From contig JAGUUJ010000058.1 in NCBI GenBank assembly GCA_020063525.1, positions 1 to 24,671 on the forward strand: a DNA stretch of 24,671 nucleotides. The letters run 5' to 3'. Numbering within the stretch: the first letter of the stretch is position 1; the number at the start of each line of letters is the position of its first letter. Shown here in pieces: positions 6,838-14,286 of this stretch. The translations under genes were made by a program, and so were the position numbers. Under the pieces are notes generated by a model. That model saw nothing but the letters and a program-made list of their open reading frames with translations, had not been told where the DNA came from and did no database searches. Origin of the DNA: Candidatus Omnitrophota bacterium. Its GTDB lineage: Bacteria > Omnitrophota > Gorgyraeia > Gygaellales > Profunditerraquicolaceae.

Positions 6838-7713
6838 ATGAAAACAGAAGTTAAAAAATTAGACAGCAATAAGAGAGAGATCAGCATTGAAGCAAGCGGG
6901 GATGTCGTCAAAAATAAATTTGAAGATGTTTTTGAGCAAATTTCCAAAGAGGCGAAGATCCCGGGTTTCAGGCCAGGACATGCGCCGCGCGATATTTTGG
7001 AAAAAAAATATTCCTCTCACGCGCATGAACTTGTAATTAAGGAGTTAATACCACAGTTATATGAGCAGGCAATTGATAAAGAAGGGCTTGAGGTTTTAGA
7101 ATTGCCCAATATATCTGATGTGAAATTAGACAGGACAACCATTACATTCAAGGCTCAAGTAGAGGTGAACCCTGAAATTCCAGTTAAGAATTATAAAGGT
7201 ATTAAGGTGACTTATAAAAAGATTGAAGTTGGTCCCGAAGCAATAAAACGCAATATCGATTCTCTAAAAGAAGCGAGAAAAATAGATGTTATAGACGATA
7301 ATTTTGCGAGGTGCCTAGGCTATCCGAATCTTGCTGCCTTGGAGAAAGCAATGGAAAAACAGATTTACATTCAGGAAGAAAACCTGCAAAGGCAAAAAAT
7401 AGAGAAGGAAATCATAGAGAGTATTACCGATGGCCTGGATTTTAAATTGCCGCAATCTATGGTTAACCGGCAATTACAGGATTTAGTAAGGCAGGCTAAA
7501 TTAGACCTGGTATTAAAAGGTTTTACGCGCGAGAAAATCGAGGAACAGGAGAAAACATTAACCGGGCAGTTAGAGCCCGAGGCCAGGAGCCAGGTTAAGG
7601 TTTATCTGGTTTTGACTGCGATTGCCAAAAGAGAGAACATTCCCATAGACGACCATATGCCTCGTAAGGTGATGGAGTTATTATTAAAAGAAGCGGATTG
7701 GACTAAAGAGTAG
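6838..7713 (+). CDS. tig: Trigger factor lacking the PPIase domain
   Basis: Trigger factor is the ribosome-bound chaperone that meets nascent chains. The N-terminal ribosome-binding domain is complete, with the signature GFRPGHAP at 43-50, the same position as in E. coli. After the hinge (IKVTYKKIEVGPEAIKRNI, about 121-139) the chain passes directly to the FARCLGYPNLAALEKAMEKQ segment that normally follows the FKBP-like domain, then to the helical C-terminal chaperone domain. Total length is 291 residues against about 430 for full-length members; the missing part corresponds to the peptidyl-prolyl isomerase domain. The frame is uninterrupted and the join is clean, so it looks like a genuine short form, not a frameshifted gene. 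It precedes clpP, a common arrangement, though clpX is absent. Confidence 0.92.
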   Translation: MKTEVKKLDSNKREISIEASGDVVKNKFEDVFEQISKEAKIPGFRPGHAPRDILEKKYSSHAHELVIKELIPQLYEQAIDKEGLEVLELPNISDVKLDRTTITFKAQVEVNPEIPVKNYKGIKVTYKKIEVGPEAIKRNIDSLKEARKIDVIDDNFARCLGYPNLAALEKAMEKQIYIQEENLQRQKIEKEIIESITDGLDFKLPQSMVNRQLQDLVRQAKLDLVLKGFTREKIEEQEKTLTGQLEPEARSQVKVYLVLTAIAKRENIPIDDHMPRKVMELLLKEADWTKE

Positions 7714-7735
7714 CAACTAAACTCGGAGGTGAATA

Positions 7736-8341
7736 ATGAGTGCTAAGATGCAGACATTAATACCTATGGTTATTGAGCAGACATCGCGCGGTTATGAGCG
7801 GGCCTATGATATCTATTCGCGTTTATTAAAAGACCGCATTGTCTTTGTCGGTACTCCCATTGATGATAATGTAGCAAACTTGCTCATTGCCCAGATGTTA
7901 TTTTTACAGATGGAGGACGTCCATAAAGACATAAATGTTTATATTAATTCTCCGGGCGGTTCAGTGACTGCGGGCCTGGCAATATACGATACCTTGCAGT
8001 TTGTAAAGCCCGATGTAGCTACTTATTGCGTGGGCCAGGCAACCAGTATGGGAGCGCTGCTTTTGTGTGCGGGTACAAAGGGTAAGCGATTTGCTTTACC
8101 AAATTCGCGGATTATGATTCATCAGCCCTGGGGAGGAATCCAGGGAGCAGCCGAGGATATTTCCCGACATGCCAAAGAAATTTTAAAATTGCGTGATCTG
8201 ATAAATGAAATTCTTTCTCTGCATACGAAGCAACCATTGGAGAAGATTCAAAAGGATACAGACCGCGATTATTTTATGTCCGCCGAAGAAGCAAAGGAAT
8301 ATGGCCTTGTAGATGAAGTGATTATAACTAAGAAAAAATAA
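7736..8341 (+). CDS. clpP: ATP-dependent Clp protease proteolytic subunit
   Basis: ClpP forms the barrel peptidase that degrades proteins unfolded by ClpX or ClpA/C. The 201-residue product has the full catalytic triad: Ser104 in GQATSMGALLL, His129 in NSRIMIHQPWGG and Asp178 in TDRDYFMS. The spacings of 25 and 49 residues equal those of E. coli ClpP. The INSPGGSVTAGLAIYDT substrate-strand region (70-86) is intact. The N terminus has the usual short propeptide-like stretch (MSAKMQTLIPMVIEQ). A strong Shine-Dalgarno CGGAGGTG lies upstream of the ATG. It follows tig by 22 bases. No clpX or lon follows; the next gene is an aminotransferase after a repeat-filled gap. Confidence 0.97.
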   Translation: MSAKMQTLIPMVIEQTSRGYERAYDIYSRLLKDRIVFVGTPIDDNVANLLIAQMLFLQMEDVHKDINVYINSPGGSVTAGLAIYDTLQFVKPDVATYCVGQATSMGALLLCAGTKGKRFALPNSRIMIHQPWGGIQGAAEDISRHAKEILKLRDLINEILSLHTKQPLEKIQKDTDRDYFMSAEEAKEYGLVDEVIITKKK

Positions 8342-8427
8342 ATTTTGTTTACCTGTTGCCCGTTAGTCCGTTGCCTGTTCGACAGGCTAACGGGTTAACA
8401 GGCTAACGGGATAACGAGGAGCAAACA
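8342..8427 (+). repeat. Foldback of a short repeated unit between clpP and the aminotransferase
   Basis: The unit ACAGGCTAACGGG occurs at 8382-8394 and again at 8398-8410, separated by TTA. Upstream, 8360-8379 carries reverse-complement words (CCCGTTA, CCGTTGCCTGT). The core is CCGTTGCCTGT, loop TCG, then ACAGGC-T-AACGG: an 11-bp stem with one bulged T. The aminotransferase Shine-Dalgarno (GAGGAG) follows directly. No U-tract follows, so it is not a typical terminator. Confidence 0.8.
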
Positions 8428-9567
8428 ATGAAAAAAAGTTATCTACTAACACCTGGGCCAACGCCTCTGCCACCGCAGGTTTGCGAAGCCATGGCGCGGC
8501 CAATTATTCATCATCGCACGCCGCAGTTTCAGCTAATCTTAAAGGAGGTAACTGAAGGTTTAAAATATGTGTTCCAGACCAAAAATGATGTGTTTGTCTT
8601 TGTTTCTTCAGGGACGGGAGCAATGGAGGCAGCGGTGGCGAATTTGCTTTCACCCGGCGATGCAGTAATTACAGTTGAGGGTGGAAAATTTGGTGAACGC
8701 TGGACACAAATCTGCCAGGCCTACGGGATAAATACTGAGGTTATTAAGGTCCAGTGGGGTGAAGCAGTTGCCCCACATAAAATAGAAGAAAAATTAAATA
8801 ACGCAAGACGCATTAAAGCAGTATTTACTACTTTATGTGAAACCTCTACAGGTGCAGTCAATGACATTGCGGCCATTGGCAAAGCAGTAAAAGATACAAA
8901 TGCGGTATTAGTGGTAGATGCCATAAGCGGATTAGGAGCAATTGATTTAGAGACCGATGCCTGGTTTTGCGATGTAGTGGTTTCTGGTTCACAAAAAGGC
9001 CTGATGTTACCTCCGGGCCTGGGATTTATTTCTGTGAGCCAAAAAGCATGGAAGTTAATAGAGAGTTCTAGGTGCCCGAGATACTATTTTGATTTAAAAG
9101 CGGCAAAGAAGGCGTGGGAATCGACGGATACTCCTTTTACTCCGGCGATAACTTTAATTATTGCGCTTTGCGAGTCCTTAAAAATGATAAAACAGGATGG
9201 CTTAGAGAATGTTTTCCTGCGTCATAAAAAGATGGCGGATGCAACGAGACTTGTAGTTAAAGCGTTAGGATTAGAGTTATTCGCGCCAACTTGTGCTTCC
9301 GATGTAGTTACAGCAATAAAAGTGCCTCAAGGCATAGACGGCGAGAAGTTAGTTAAGACTATGCGCGATACTTATGGTGTAACTATTGCCGGAGGCCAGG
9401 CAGAATTAAAAGGCAAAGTATTTAGGATTGCCCACATCGGTTTTATTGAAGAGTCTGATATTATTGCCTGTATTTCCTGTTTGGAAAAAGTCTTGCATCA
9501 GATGGGTTATAAATTTGAGCTGGGGCAAGGCGTAAAAGCCGCAGAAGAGGCATTCTTAAAAGGTTAA
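8428..9567 (+). CDS. Class V PLP-dependent aminotransferase, probably for serine synthesis
   Basis: The 379-residue product belongs to the alanine-glyoxylate/serine-pyruvate aminotransferase branch of class V. Evidence is the N-terminal LLTPGPTPLPPQV (6-18), HHRTPQF (28-34), SSGTGAMEAAV (60-70), PLP-ring Asp164 in VVDAISGLGAID, and the Schiff-base Lys190 in VSGSQKGLMLPPGLGF. The late VFRIAHIGF motif carries the carboxylate-binding Arg. Relatives of this branch accept serine, alanine, glyoxylate, pyruvate or phosphohydroxypyruvate; some serve as non-orthologous phosphoserine aminotransferases. It stands 58 bases before serA and no serC is in the window, so a role in the serine pathway is likely but inferred. 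A good Shine-Dalgarno GAGGAG lies seven bases before the ATG. The C-terminal tail after residue 360 is poorly characterised. Confidence 0.9.
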   Translation: MKKSYLLTPGPTPLPPQVCEAMARPIIHHRTPQFQLILKEVTEGLKYVFQTKNDVFVFVSSGTGAMEAAVANLLSPGDAVITVEGGKFGERWTQICQAYGINTEVIKVQWGEAVAPHKIEEKLNNARRIKAVFTTLCETSTGAVNDIAAIGKAVKDTNAVLVVDAISGLGAIDLETDAWFCDVVVSGSQKGLMLPPGLGFISVSQKAWKLIESSRCPRYYFDLKAAKKAWESTDTPFTPAITLIIALCESLKMIKQDGLENVFLRHKKMADATRLVVKALGLELFAPTCASDVVTAIKVPQGIDGEKLVKTMRDTYGVTIAGGQAELKGKVFRIAHIGFIEESDIIACISCLEKVLHQMGYKFELGQGVKAAEEAFLKG

Positions 9568-9606
9568 GGCTAAGAATAAACTAAGCCTAAACCTTGACCT
9601 TAGCCT
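9567..9606 (+). repeat. Small inverted repeat between aminotransferase gene and serA
   Basis: AGGCTAAG (9567-9574) pairs with CTTAGCCT (9599-9606), and a further CTAAGCCT sits at 9581-9588, so two alternative hairpins are possible. A short CATTTTTC follows, then the serA Shine-Dalgarno AGGAGG. It might be a weak attenuator or another foldback repeat. Confidence 0.5.
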
Positions 9607-9625
9607 CATTTTTCAGGAGGATTGA

Positions 9626-11212
9626 ATGATAAAGATACTAGTCAGCGATCCGCTATCAGAAGAAGGTCTGAAAATTCTTAAAGATGTGAAAGAATTTCAG
9701 GTGGATGTCTACACTGGACTAAAGCCAGAAGTACTGAAAGAGAAAATTAAAGATTATGATGCACTGATTGTCAGAAGTGGAACTACTGTAAGTTCAGCTA
9801 TAATCGCCGAGGCAGCAAGATTAAAAGTAATTGGTCGGGCAGGAGTAGGGTTAGATAATGTAGATTTAGAGGCAGCCACACAAAAAGGCATAATTGTGAT
9901 GAATACGCCTGCAGGAAATACCATTTCTACTGCCGAACACACTATGAGTATGATTTTGGCGCTCTCCAGAAACATCCCGCAAGCCAATGCCTCCACAAAA
10001 AAAGGGGAATGGAAACGTTCTAAATTTATGGGCGTTGAACTTTATAATAAGGCATTAGGTATTATAGGATTAGGCAGAATAGGCACGGAGGTAGCTAAAC
10101 GGGCTTTATCCTTTGGGATGAAGGTCCTGGCGTACGACCCATTTTTATCACGTGAAGTTGCAGAGAGCCTGGGCGTAGAAATAGCAGAATTAAAAGACTT
10201 ACTTGGGCGTTCCGATTATATTACCGTGCATACGCCGCTTACCGAAGAAACAAAACATATAATCTCGAATAAAGAATTTGGCCTGATGAAGACGGGTGTG
10301 CGGATAATTAATTGTGCCCGCGGCGGTATAATCGATGAGGCAGCATTATTAAATGCGCTCAAAGAAGGTAAAGTTGCCGCAGCTGCTCTAGATGTCTTTG
10401 AGAAAGAGCCGCTAGCGTCTGATAGCGAACTACTCAAATTAGATAATCTTATCACAACTCCCCACTTAGGTGCATCTACGGAGGAAGCGCAGGTTAATGT
10501 CGCCATTGAAGTCGCAGAAATTGTGCGCGATGCGCTCTTAGGTAAAGGTATACGTAATGCTGCAAACTATCCTTGTATAGAAGCAGAGGTTTGCAAATTC
10601 TTAGAGCCGTATATAAATTTAACCGAGAAATTAGGAGTGTTTTCCAGCCAGTTAGTCGAAGGAAGATTCCAGGAACTCAATATAAGTTATAGCGGTGAGA
10701 TTGTTCAATACGATTTAACTCCGCTTACCATGTCTTTGGTTAAGGGAATACTTTCACCTATATTAAAAGAGACTGTAAATTTTATTAATGCTGTGAGCCT
10801 TGCCAAAGAAAGAGGCATAAAGCTCAAAGAGGCAAAAACTTCTAAAGAGGAAGAATTTGTTAACTTGATTCAATTAGAGCTCAAGACAGATAAAGAGACA
10901 AGAAGGATCGGCGGCACCCTTTCTGCCAATAAACAGCCGCGCATTGTGAAGATTGACGACTATTATGTGGAAGTTTCGCCATCGGGGGAGATGATAATGA
11001 TACAAAACTGGGATAGACCGGGTATTATCGGTAATCTGGGCACACTCCTGGGTAAACACAATATCAATATCGCTGCTATGACCTTTGGCCGCGAAAAACC
11101 CGGCGGAAAAGCTATTACTATATTGAATGTGGATAGCTCTGTATCGGCTGAAATCCTAGATAAGATAAAGAAAACCGAGAATATTTTAGCAGTGAAAGTT
11201 ATAAGATTATAA
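9626..11212 (+). CDS. serA: D-3-phosphoglycerate dehydrogenase, long form with ACT domain
   Basis: SerA oxidises 3-phosphoglycerate to 3-phosphohydroxypyruvate with NAD+, the first step of serine synthesis. The 528 residues match the long form: a substrate/NAD catalytic part with ALIVRSGTTV (46-55), GRAGVGLDNVD (70-80), the Rossmann loop GLGRIG (148-153), substrate/NAD Arg232 in NCARGGIIDE, Glu261 and His280 in TTPHLGAST. An intervening (ASB-like) domain spans about 320-445, and a C-terminal ACT domain (about 455-528) contains WDRPGIIGNLGTLLGKHNINIA. ACT domains in this family commonly bind serine for feedback control. The Shine-Dalgarno AGGAGG is five bases before the ATG. The preceding aminotransferase could take the product onward. 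Confidence 0.96.
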   Translation: MIKILVSDPLSEEGLKILKDVKEFQVDVYTGLKPEVLKEKIKDYDALIVRSGTTVSSAIIAEAARLKVIGRAGVGLDNVDLEAATQKGIIVMNTPAGNTISTAEHTMSMILALSRNIPQANASTKKGEWKRSKFMGVELYNKALGIIGLGRIGTEVAKRALSFGMKVLAYDPFLSREVAESLGVEIAELKDLLGRSDYITVHTPLTEETKHIISNKEFGLMKTGVRIINCARGGIIDEAALLNALKEGKVAAAALDVFEKEPLASDSELLKLDNLITTPHLGASTEEAQVNVAIEVAEIVRDALLGKGIRNAANYPCIEAEVCKFLEPYINLTEKLGVFSSQLVEGRFQELNISYSGEIVQYDLTPLTMSLVKGILSPILKETVNFINAVSLAKERGIKLKEAKTSKEEEFVNLIQLELKTDKETRRIGGTLSANKQPRIVKIDDYYVEVSPSGEMIMIQNWDRPGIIGNLGTLLGKHNINIAAMTFGREKPGGKAITILNVDSSVSAEILDKIKKTENILAVKVIRL

Positions 11213-11224
11213 TAAAAATTAGAA

Positions 11225-13042
11225 ATGTTCGTTATCCCGTTATCCCGTTTAAACAGGCAAACAGGCAAACAGGCAAACAAATTTATTTTATTCACTCTAT
11301 ATTTTTCTATTTTATGTTGTAATTCTGTTTTCGCCAAAGAGATAACTATTCTTTACACCGGTGAGACGCACGCCATGCTTTATCCCTGTAATTGCCCTAA
11401 AGAGCTGGACGGAGGCATTGCTCGTCGAGCAACATTGATTAAAGAGTTAAGAAGAGAGAATCCGAACACCTTAGTTTTAGATTCAGGCGGGTTTTTCTCC
11501 GGTGGCCTTCAGGATGAATATACCCAGAATACCGCATTGGATATGCAGCGCGCCCGCGTAAATCTTAAGGCAATGGAATTAATGCAATATGATGCCTTAG
11601 CAATCGGAGACGATGAATTTAATTTCGGCAGAGAATTTCTCCAAGATAATATGATGAAGACAAACCTGGCCTTCCTCTCTTGTAATATCTCTGACACCGG
11701 CAAGAAACCGGCATTGTTCAGGCCTTATGTTATAAAAGAAGTTGCAGGTAAAAAAATCGGCATAATTGGAGTGACTACTCTTTTAGCTATGCAAAAGGCA
11801 AGCGCAAGCGGACTTAAATTTATTGAGCCGAGATTAGCGGTTAAACAGGCTGTATCAGAATTAAAGAAAAATAATGTAAATATAATTGTGCTTTTAAGCC
11901 ATCTTGGCGAAAGCGAAGATTTAAATTTAATAAAGGATGTCGAAGGCATAGATATTCTTATCGTCGGTCATAGCCGGGCAAAAGAAGACCTTTCCACTAA
12001 GATAGGCCGCACTTTAATCTTAAGGCCTTCCTGGCAAGGCCGCAGGCTTGGTAAGTTATCCCTGAATATAGAAAATAATAAAATAAAAGATTATAAAGTA
12101 GAGCAATTACGACTCTCGGATAAGGTCGCTAGCGATAAAGAGGTACTTTCTATTCTGCCCTCCTGTTTTTCGGATGCTAACTGCAAAAAGACGGGTTTCA
12201 TTGGTACGTGTCAAGAAGCAGGAAGCTTAAATTCTCAGTGTCTGTATCAGGCAGCGCCAAAGGTTAGCCTTTCCATTATTACACCCAAAGAGTGCAGAAT
12301 ATGCAATACGGAAAAGATAATTAGTTATTTAAATACGCAGTTCCCTGGCCTCATAGTTTCTTATTTATATTATCCTGAGACTAAGCCCAAGAAATTAATC
12401 AAAGATTTTAATATTAGCGTTTTGCCAGCCTACCTTTTAGGAAAAGAGATAGAAAAAGAAAAAGGCTTTGATAATCTCAAAGAAAATTTAGAAATAAAAG
12501 GCGATTTTTATATGCTAAAAGCCCAATTCAGCGGCATTGGTTATTATCTGGAGAGAAAAAGTATTAAAGGAAGATTAGATTTATTTATAAGTTTATACGA
12601 TAAGAATGCCTCTGCCTTATTGGATATGCTCAAAGAATTTAATCCTATAGTACATTTTTTAGCCGTCGAGAAGACCAAGGGCAACTTCGAAGCGAAGGAC
12701 GGAAACCTTGAAGTTGAAGAATACCTGCGCAGCGTCTGTGTCCAGAAATATTATCCTGCAAATTTCTGGGATTATATCAGCTGCCGGGGGAAATTTATCA
12801 ATACTTCGTGGTGGCAGGATTGCCTGCCTGCCGGACAGGCAGGCTTAGATAAATTGGATACAGACAAGATAAGTATGTGTGCACGCGGCGAAGAAGGTAA
12901 AGAGCTTTTAAGAAGGAACATCGGCCTGAATAATGAATTACAGGTTATGTCTGGGCCTGCCTATCTTTTGGATAATCAGGAGATATTCGGTTCGCAAGGC
13001 GTGCCGGCAAAGGAAGAATTTAAAAAGATAATAAAGAGGTGA
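11225..13042 (+). CDS. Exported metallophosphatase-like / thioredoxin-like multidomain protein
   Basis: I recognise the parts but not the whole. The ATG start and residues 1-18 are encoded by a tandem repeat; the hydrophobic segment at 20-37 ending in VFA looks like a signal peptide. Residues 39-295 resemble the UshA/5'-nucleotidase metallophosphoesterase fold (ITILYTGETHA, GGIARRATLIKELR, LVLDSGG, LLSHLGES, IVGHS). Usual metal ligands are altered: GETH for N-D-x-H, DSGG for DAGD, GDDE for GNHE, GHSR for GH-x-H. A PCNC motif is at 54-57. A four-Cys linker (314-339) leads to a thioredoxin-like domain (347-430) with CRIC (357-360) and cis-Pro LPAYLL. A second thioredoxin/DsbA-like domain (451-605) lacks CxxC but keeps GPAYLLDN. 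Residues 534-540 derive from a palindromic repeat. Likely periplasmic, with a thiol or phosphoryl role; function unproven. There is no clear ribosome-binding site. Confidence 0.72.
   Translation: MFVIPLSRLNRQTGKQANKFILFTLYFSILCCNSVFAKEITILYTGETHAMLYPCNCPKELDGGIARRATLIKELRRENPNTLVLDSGGFFSGGLQDEYTQNTALDMQRARVNLKAMELMQYDALAIGDDEFNFGREFLQDNMMKTNLAFLSCNISDTGKKPALFRPYVIKEVAGKKIGIIGVTTLLAMQKASASGLKFIEPRLAVKQAVSELKKNNVNIIVLLSHLGESEDLNLIKDVEGIDILIVGHSRAKEDLSTKIGRTLILRPSWQGRRLGKLSLNIENNKIKDYKVEQLRLSDKVASDKEVLSILPSCFSDANCKKTGFIGTCQEAGSLNSQCLYQAAPKVSLSIITPKECRICNTEKIISYLNTQFPGLIVSYLYYPETKPKKLIKDFNISVLPAYLLGKEIEKEKGFDNLKENLEIKGDFYMLKAQFSGIGYYLERKSIKGRLDLFISLYDKNASALLDMLKEFNPIVHFLAVEKTKGNFEAKDGNLEVEEYLRSVCVQKYYPANFWDYISCRGKFINTSWWQDCLPAGQAGLDKLDTDKISMCARGEEGKELLRRNIGLNNELQVMSGPAYLLDNQEIFGSQGVPAKEEFKKIIKR
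11230..11278 (+). repeat. Opposed 8-bp tandem repeats at the start of the multidomain gene
   Basis: CGTTATCC is repeated twice (11230-11245) and then CGTTT. Directly after, AAACAGGC is repeated three times plus AAAC (11251-11278). The two sets are near reverse complements around the GTTTAAAC centre, forming a foldback. The ATG at 11225 lies just before it, so the repeat is translated as the protein's N terminus. Confidence 0.85.
12682..12716 (+). repeat. Inverted repeat inside the multidomain gene
   Basis: CAACTTCGAAG (12682-12692) pairs with CTTGAAGTTG (12707-12716), ten base pairs with one bulged G and a 14-base loop. It encodes a charged stretch (residues about 486-498) likely on the protein surface. 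Confidence 0.6.
12822..12844 (+). repeat. Short palindromic repeat inserted in frame
   Basis: GCCTGCCTG (12822-12830) and CAGGCAGGC (12836-12844) form a perfect 9-bp stem around CCGGA. It encodes the CLPAGQAG stretch. From memory, this GCCTGCC palindrome recurs in genomes of several uncultivated phyla; that comparison was not run here. Confidence 0.85.
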
Positions 13043-13046
13043 CAAA

Positions 13047-14285
13047 ATGACTCATAAACCCAAGATATACATTATTGATGTCACTAACCGCGATGGGGTT
13101 CAGACTTCCAGGATCTGTCTTTCTAAATTAGAGAAGACAATGATAAATTTGTATTTGAATGAAATGGGTGTATTCCAGTCAGAATTTGGTTTCCCCGTTA
13201 CGCATCATGAGACAAATTACTTAAATGCTAATTTAGAGTTAGCAAAAAAAGGAGTGCTTTCTCCTGTCCGCTTAGGAGGGTGGCTAAGAGCGACCAGGGA
13301 TGATGTAAGGAATGCCTTTAAACTTGTGCCGGGAATAAAACATGTGAATTTATCTATTTCTACTTCTGACCAGATGATTCTGCATAAATTTAAGGGAAAA
13401 CTCGACCATGCCTCGGTAATAAAAGAGATGGTCGGGGCGGTGAAAGAAGCGCGCAAGTTAGGCGCCGAATCCATAGGCGTAAATGCAGAGGATGCATCGC
13501 GCACCAGGATGGATTATCTTATCGAATTTTCCCGGGCAGCTAAAGAGACAGGCGCAGACAGGATCCGTTATTGTGATACATTAGGATGCGATACGCCCTT
13601 TACGATTTATGAGCGCATAAAACTTCTTTCCGAGGAAGTCAGAATTCCCATTGAGATTCACTGCCATAATGATTTGGGATTGGTTGTAGCAAACTCTATT
13701 GCCGGAGCAAAAGCAGCCTGCGATTGCGGTCTGGATGCGTACATCAATACCTGCGTTAATGGCATGGGTGAGCGGGCGGGTAATGCGGATCTGATTTCCG
13801 TAATCTTGGCCATAAAATATGGTAGTGGTATGCAGGGTTATCCTCTTGATGAGCGGATAACTCTAAAGATGGCCTGGAAGATTTGTAAATACGCCTCTTA
13901 TGCCTTTAGTGTGCCTATACCTATAAATCAACCCGGTGTAGGCTCAAACGCCTTTGCCCATGAGTCAGGCATCCATGCGGACGGCGCTTTAAAGGACAGG
14001 CGTAATTACGAACTCTATGATTTTGAGGAATTAGGCCGGGGAGAGCCCGAGATAATTGAAACCGGACGCAAGATTACTGCGGGCGAATATTCAGGAATTA
14101 AGGGTTTTAGGAACGTCTATGAAAAATTAGAGGTTGTTTTTCGCGATGACGCGGAGGCGACTCAGGTTCTGGAATTGGTGCGTTATGCCAATGTGCATAA
14201 TCAGAAGCCGCTCGTGGACGACGAATTAAAATTTATCGCTAATCATCCGGAGATTGCCCGCAAGATTTTTACCATGAGCCTGTAA
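13047..14285 (+). CDS. HMGL-like acyltransferase: Re-citrate synthase or homocitrate synthase
   Basis: The 412-residue enzyme belongs to the isopropylmalate/homocitrate synthase family, which condenses acetyl-CoA with a 2-oxoacid. Evidence is DVTNRDGVQT (11-20) with catalytic-site Arg15 and metal Asp16, NAEDASRT (146-153), metal-binding His205 and His207 in HCHNDLG, and GERAGN (241-246). The C-terminal half contains NQPGVGSNAFAHESGIHADGALKD in pieces, typical of the subfamily. The chain ends without the LeuA allosteric domain, so it is not a full-length LeuA. The EMGVFQSEFGFP-x-x-HHETNYLNANLELA block resembles, from memory, clostridial Re-citrate synthases and their NifV-like relatives. No nif or lysine-pathway genes are nearby; purA starts one base after the stop. 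Cytoplasmic. The family is sure, the substrate is not. Confidence 0.85.
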   Translation: MTHKPKIYIIDVTNRDGVQTSRICLSKLEKTMINLYLNEMGVFQSEFGFPVTHHETNYLNANLELAKKGVLSPVRLGGWLRATRDDVRNAFKLVPGIKHVNLSISTSDQMILHKFKGKLDHASVIKEMVGAVKEARKLGAESIGVNAEDASRTRMDYLIEFSRAAKETGADRIRYCDTLGCDTPFTIYERIKLLSEEVRIPIEIHCHNDLGLVVANSIAGAKAACDCGLDAYINTCVNGMGERAGNADLISVILAIKYGSGMQGYPLDERITLKMAWKICKYASYAFSVPIPINQPGVGSNAFAHESGIHADGALKDRRNYELYDFEELGRGEPEIIETGRKITAGEYSGIKGFRNVYEKLEVVFRDDAEATQVLELVRYANVHNQKPLVDDELKFIANHPEIARKIFTMSL

Positions 14286-14286
14286 G

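Noticed and set aside
8342..8427. CRISPR-like array
   Set aside because: Units are short, directly adjacent and partly inverted, with no regular unique spacers and no cas genes.
12822..12844. Insertion sequence end or mobile element
   Set aside because: There is no transposase, no target duplication and only a 23-base palindrome.
11225..13042. Plain 5'-nucleotidase (ushA)
   Set aside because: Several metal ligands differ and more than half of the protein is thioredoxin-like, so the simple name would mislead.
13047..14285. LeuA (2-isopropylmalate synthase)
   Set aside because: The C-terminal regulatory domain is absent and no leu genes are adjacent; the N-terminal block fits the homocitrate/Re-citrate group better.
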